Part shown: piece after piece, positions 59,351 to 64,000 of the stretch | How positions within the stretch are numbered: the first letter of the stretch is position 1 | Layout: every line of letters starts with the position of its first letter | Source of the DNA: Haliotis asinina | Lineage: Eukaryota > Mollusca > Gastropoda > Lepetellida > Haliotidae | Assembly (NCBI RefSeq): GCF_037392515.1 | Contig: NC_090280.1 | Span: 74,574,504-74,638,503, forward strand | DNA length: 64,000 bases | Reading direction: 5' to 3' | Notes under the pieces: generated by a model | The model's input: the letters and a program-made list of their open reading frames with translations, nothing else | Databases searched by the model: none | Told to the model about the DNA's origin: nothing | Made by a program: the position numbers and the translations under genes

Positions 59351-62300
59351 TTACATATCAGTCAATAAATTCAATTCTTTTAAAAATGCAATAATTAAAT
59401 GAGAACGTACGTTACTAAAAAGGTCCTTCATAGTTCTTGATTTAAAATAATTGTCCCTTGTGATGGAATATTCAACACAGTCAAGCAAGATATGCTTGAC
59501 CGTGATGATGTCATCACAAGGGATGCAGAACGGAGGATCCTCACCTTTCAAAAGATATTCATGCGTGTACCTAGTGTGGCCAATACGACATCGTCGTATA
59601 ATGACCTCTTCAAATCTGGATTGACAACCTAAGTAGGTGTAACCAACAAATGGTTTTATTGTATGTAATTTAATGATACCTACTTGGGTGTCCCACTTCT
59701 TCTGCATCAGATCACGGATGTAAGATCTAATGGTAGCTTTATAATCAGTATAGGGAATATGAAGTGGTGTAACAGATTTGCTTAGCGCTGCCTTAGCAGC
59801 AAGGTCAGCCAAAGTATTACCAGAGATTCCAACATGGCTGGGTAACAAACAGAAGACGATGTAATATTGGCCAGTCGCAAGATAGTTATAAAGTTCAATA
59901 ATTTCTATTAAAAGTGGATGTTTACATGCTAGGTTTTTAATAGCCTGAAGGTTCGAAAGAGAGTTGGAATAGATTATGTACTGTTTGTGTTTAGGATGTC
60001 TTTGAATATATTTAAGAGCTGTTAATATGGCGTTTGCTTCTGCAGTAAAAGTAGAGCTGTTATCTGGAATTCTAGAACATATTGTTCTGGATCCAATGAC
60101 AGTGGCACAAGCTACTGCACCACCGTCCTTGGAACCATCTGTAAATAAGGATTTATAATTGCTATATTTAGTTTTTAATTGATTATATTCTTGTTTATAT
60201 TGTAATTCATTAGTTTCTGATTTTTTAAATGAAGTTAATGTTAGCTCAACTTGTGGCCTAACCAACTGCCAAGGAGGAGAAGCAAGAAGACGGGAGGGAG
60301 CTATGTTTTGCAGCTCAATGCCGGCCGAAGAAAGAAAGGGTTTAATTCTGTGTCCTAGAGGTGGAACAAGAGAAGACCTCTTGTCGTACAAATTCTCATA
60401 AAGCGGACTGAACACACAGTTATAGGCAGGGTTAGATTTATTAGAATATAATTTAGTAATGTATTGTAAAGACAGTTTTATACGGCGTTGTGTAAGAGAT
60501 GGTTCATCAGCCTCAACATAGAGACTGGCAACAGGTGAGGTTCTAAACGATCCAAGACAAAGTCTTAGACCTTGGTGGTGGGCAGAATCTAATAGTTTAA
60601 GGTTGCTTTGACAAGCTCCACCATATACAATGGAGCCATAGTCAAGTTTAGATCGTACCAATGATCTGTATAAGTGAAGGAGGGTAACTTGATCCCCTCC
60701 CCACTTGGAATTTGAAACAACCTTTAACAAATCGAGTGCCTTCAGACATTTAGCTTTAAGGGATTTAATGTGTGGCAAGAAGGTTAAATGAGAATCGAAA
60801 ATTAAACCCAGGAACTTGGCCTCCTTTACAACCTTGATGGGAGAGCCATTTAAAGATAGCTCAGGGACCTTATGCGGCTTATATTTCCTACAAAAATGTA
60901 TGCAATTAGTTTTGGATTTAGAAAATTTAAAGCTGTTTTCAAGGCACCATTTGTTTATTTCATTTAAACAAAAATCATCCACAAAAAGTGATCCATCAAT
61001 TGAATCATTTAAAACCTTGGATAAACTGTTGATTTTAATACTAAATAAAGTGACGGACAAAATACTACCTTGAGGGACACCCTGATCCTGATTGTAATGA
61101 TCAGACAGGGTTGAACCCACTCGGACTTGAAATTGCCTGTCTTTTAAAAACTCTGATATAAAAAGAGGCAAACGGTCTCTGAACCCCAAATCATGTAAAT
61201 CCTTCAAAATGCCATGCTTCCAGGTCGTATCATAAGCTTTCTCAAGATCAAAGAAAATCGATACAGCACATGTTGTTTATTTACTATAGCATTTTTAGCG
61301 AAGGATTCTAAACGTACCAAATGATCAATGGTACAACGATTTTTCCTGAAACCACACTGAATATTTGTGATCAGGTTATTGGTTTCAAGATACCAAGTTA
61401 ATCTATTATTTACCATACGTTCCATGGTTTTACAGACACAGCTGGCTAGTGATATCGGTCTGTAATTCGACGGATCTGTATGATCCCTGCCAGGTTTTGG
61501 TATTGGGACTACAATGGCATTACGCCATGAAGGGGGAAATTCCCCCGACGTCCATATTTGATCAAATATATCTAAAAGTGCCATTAGACATGGTTCAGGT
61601 AAGTGTTTCAGTAGCTGATAATGTATATTATCATCACCAGTTGCAGTGTCATAAGCTTGCTCAAGTGCAACATGTAGCTCATGTAATGAAAACGCTTCAT
61701 TGTAGTCTTCACCATTATTTGAAGCGATATTAAGTTTTGTCTTTTCCTGTTGTTTCTGGTATCTCTGAAACTCAGGAACATAATTTGTCGATGATGAATT
61801 TTTGGCAAGTGCTTCTCCAAGTTTATTTGCAATTTTAGGTGTGTCAGTAATTAAATTGTCACCATCTTTAAGATGGTGAACAGCAACTTTTGAACCTTTG
61901 CCTTTAATTCTTTGAACCATGTTCCATACCTTAGACATTGGCGTACGTGAGTTAATTTTGGAGACATAGTTCCTCCAAGATTGCCGTTTATTTTGTTTGA
62001 AAGTACGACGCGCCTTGGCATTGAGTATCTTAAATTTGTTTAAATTATGGACAGTTGGGTGACGACGGAAATAATTTTCTGCCTTTTTCCTCGCTTTCCT
62101 GGCTTGTCTACAATCTGTATTAAACCATGGTTTCCGTACATGTGGAGTTGTAGAAGACTTTGGTATACATTCATCAGCAATTTTATTCAAAACATCAGAA
62201 AATAATTGAATAGGATCGGTTATATGACTGAAATATTCGGGTCTTAATTTAGATGCACATAAAGTTTGAAATAACGACCAGTCTGCCTTGGCAAAATTCC

Positions 62301-62980
62301 ATCTGGTATATGATGGAGAGCCAGATGGGGTATTTTCTGATAATATAGTTGGCAAGTGGTCACTTCCACAGACGTCATTGTGGACTGACCAATCAAATTC
62401 ATTAAGTAGAGTAGAGTCTGCGAGAGACAAATCTAGACAAGAGTAGGTGCCAGTTGCAGGATGCAGATAAGTGCTTGAATCATCATTGTACATACACAAG
62501 TCATTATTGGCTATAAAATCTTCCAGTAGTTTACCTTTAGTGTTCCAGTAGTTTACCCCAAATTGGGTTATGGCCATTGAGATCACCCATTATGATGCAT
62601 GGTTTAGGAAGTTGGTCATAGAGACCTTGTAGATCAGACTGCTGGAGTGCTGAAGAAGGCGGAATATACCGAGAGCATAGTGTAAAGGTAACATGAAGAG
62701 TTAGTCTCACTGAAACAGCTTGGAGATTAGTTGTGAGTGCTACAGGACTATGGATAACATCCTGCTTTACAAGGATTGAAGAACCTCCAGTGGCCCTGTC
62801 ACCCGGAGGTGACAAATAATTATATGAAACGAACTGACGTAAATCGAAAGTATCTGTCTGCTTCAAATAGGTTTCCTGCAGACAGAAGGCCGATGGTGCA
62901 AAATCCTGGATTAGTAGCTGTAACTCATTGAAATTGGTCCTTAACCCTCTACAATTCCACTGTACTATAGTTTTGGAACG
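59351..62980 (-). pseudogene. LINE ORF2: AP endonuclease, reverse transcriptase, RNase H, broken
   Basis: The frame opens right after the ORF1 stop with an endonuclease start (TIVQWNCRGL) and carries CLQET, IIMGDLNGHNPIWG and SDHLP. Reverse-transcriptase blocks follow (IPKPGRDHTDPSNYRPISL, QCGFRKNRCTIDHL, QGVPQGSILS, LFVDDF), then a RNase H domain (FTDGSKDGG, FTAEANA, SHVGISGNTLADLA) and a C-terminal Cys-rich end. Breaks: a 15-bp local duplication near 62525-62560 shifts the endonuclease frame; a second shift lies near 61210-61260; about 20 residues appear missing just after FVDDF compared with related elements; and the third RNase H acidic residue reads as Asn (YSNS instead of YSDS). It is therefore inactive. 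Confidence 0.8.
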
Positions 62981-62982
62981 GA

Positions 62983-63971
62983 CTATCTTTTAGGGGCATT
63001 GATTGGGGATCTGCCCCGCACTTGTTTGGTGGGCGACAAGCTATGTGCCCTTTGATGGGTGTGTTCGGACACTTCCATGCCCTCAAGCGAACCATATTTA
63101 TTATAAAGTTGAACACGATTTTCTGATCCTTTGGAGACTCTGCCACTCTGAAGTTTTTTGAGAAAGATCTGGCCTTGGTTTGGGTTTACTTTTAACAACC
63201 TGTTTGACATTTGCAGTTGACTGAGATGGTGCTATCTCCTGTGGTGTAGATGTGTCATGATTACTCAAAGCCTCAGATTGGATTTGGGCTGAAACTGATG
63301 TTTGGGTGGATTGTTCCGGTGGAAACCTCTCGGGAGTATTAGTTTTCACCCATGTCAAGTCTGTTTGACAGGTTATTGACGTAGTTTTGACTTTGGATTG
63401 TTTTAGGGTTGAATCTGATATAGGTCTAGTTACTGATGCATACGTTTCAGTTAGTTCTGGAGATTGTACACGTTTTTTAGCTTCTGCAAAACTGATGTTT
63501 CTAGTAAATTTAATTTTTCTAATCTCCATCTGCTTTTTCCACATCGGGCACTCCTTGGAGGACGACGAGTGTGCTCCAAAGCAGTTGGCACACTTTCTAA
63601 AACTGCTCTCACAATCTTCCGTCACATGCGTCTTCTCACTGCAGTGAGCGCACGTGACAGACAACGCACAGGTGTTCACACCGTGGCCAAACATCTGACA
63701 TTTGAAACACCTGAGAGGGTTGGGAATGTATGTTTCAACCCTGATATTGCAGTAGCCAGCCTTTATGGATTGAGGAGCAGTTGGAGAAGAAATGGATTTT
63801 TGTTTGATGGATTTCTGAGTTTTTACGGGTGGTAAATCGTTTGACAAACGTGACGCCTTGGTCTTTCATTTCGGTGGCTATATCTAGTTCAGTCATGTCA
63901 GAGAACAATCGATCCCGATCTCTTACTATACCTTTACTTGTGTTAAGTGTTCGGTGTGCAGAAACGGACAC
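62983..63971 (-). pseudogene. LINE ORF1, gag-like RNA-binding protein, frame-shifted
   Basis: The protein has three zinc-knuckle motifs in a row: CFKCQMFGHGVNTC (C-x2-C-x4-H-x4-C), CAHCSEKTHVTEDC, and CANCFGAHSSSSKEC. They follow the usual lead-in IPNPLRCFKC. The upstream part (VSAHRTLNTSKGIVRDRD) lies in another frame, and the end (ending NAPKR then TAG at 62983) in a third, so there are at least two frame breaks, near 63840 and 63130. ORF1 proteins of this type bind the LINE RNA for retrotransposition. The true start may be to the right of the window. Confidence 0.75.
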
Positions 63972-64000
63972 AGGTGTACCAACAAATGATTCAATGGAAA

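Larger units (their letters stand above)
58797..64000 (-). mobile_element. RNase H-bearing LINE (I/Nimb-like), broken, 5' end outside window
   Basis: The element reads right to left: ORF1 (CCHC knuckles), ORF2 (endonuclease, reverse transcriptase, RNase H), a 3' UTR of about 550 bp, and a tail that on the minus strand ends in (ACTC)n at about 58797-58825. The layout with RNase H after the reverse transcriptase places it near the I/Nimb group; the exact clade is inferred. It is more than 5.2 kb and continues past 64000. Both ORFs are interrupted, but long stretches stay open, so the insertion is fairly young. Its last about 50 bases closely resemble the 3' ends of the SINEs in this window. Confidence 0.85.

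Noticed and set aside
59351-61207. Host reverse transcriptase or RNase H gene
   Set aside because: It is part of a LINE with ORF1, endonuclease and a simple-repeat tail, and carries several breaks.

Overview
The window is eukaryotic genomic DNA, most likely from a vetigastropod mollusc such as an abalone (Haliotis). The reasons are intron-rich genes with GT-AG junctions, AATAAA polyadenylation signals, and many copies of a SINE ending in (ACTC)n that I associate with abalone-type genomes. The species is an inference. No rRNA, functional tRNA, CRISPR array or bacterial operon is present.

Three host genes lie on the plus strand. Gene 1 (before position 1 to 25181, polyadenylation signal 25378) has 34 visible exons whose phases all join. 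They give at least 4,410 residues of a giant extracellular or matrix-type protein: a helix-rich N-terminal part, a furin-type site, a PAN/apple-like segment, about 14 fibronectin-III-like repeats, and two copies of a five-exon module ending in a cadherin-like (tandem-95-type) repeat. Gene 2 (32538-43228, signal 43565) has 20 exons and encodes a secreted protein of about 1,373 residues. Its centre holds two diverged domains resembling the Hedgehog signalling domain, followed by a peptidase M15-like domain of the same fold superfamily, all with predicted metal ligands altered. It has no Hint/autoprocessing domain. This is the most unusual object here. Gene 3 (48930 to beyond 53819) begins with a signal peptide, an EMI domain and an EGF-like domain, in the manner of VWDE-like secreted proteins. 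Its later exons are not seen.

Between the genes (25.4-32.5 kb and 43.6-48.9 kb) there is no convincing gene, only SINE fragments, minisatellites and a possible MITE. From about 54.1 kb to the end the window is mobile-element debris on the minus strand: a Polinton/Maverick fossil, an old LINE reverse-transcriptase remnant, and a younger, nearly complete but broken RNase H-bearing LINE running off the right edge. The LINE 3' end resembles the 3' end of both SINE families, so it is a plausible source of their mobilising machinery.

All three genes encode secreted, modular, Cys- or repeat-rich proteins in head-to-tail order, so the locus may be an extracellular-protein cluster; any functional link between them is inference. 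Exon boundaries were read by eye from splice signals and phase continuity, without transcript data.
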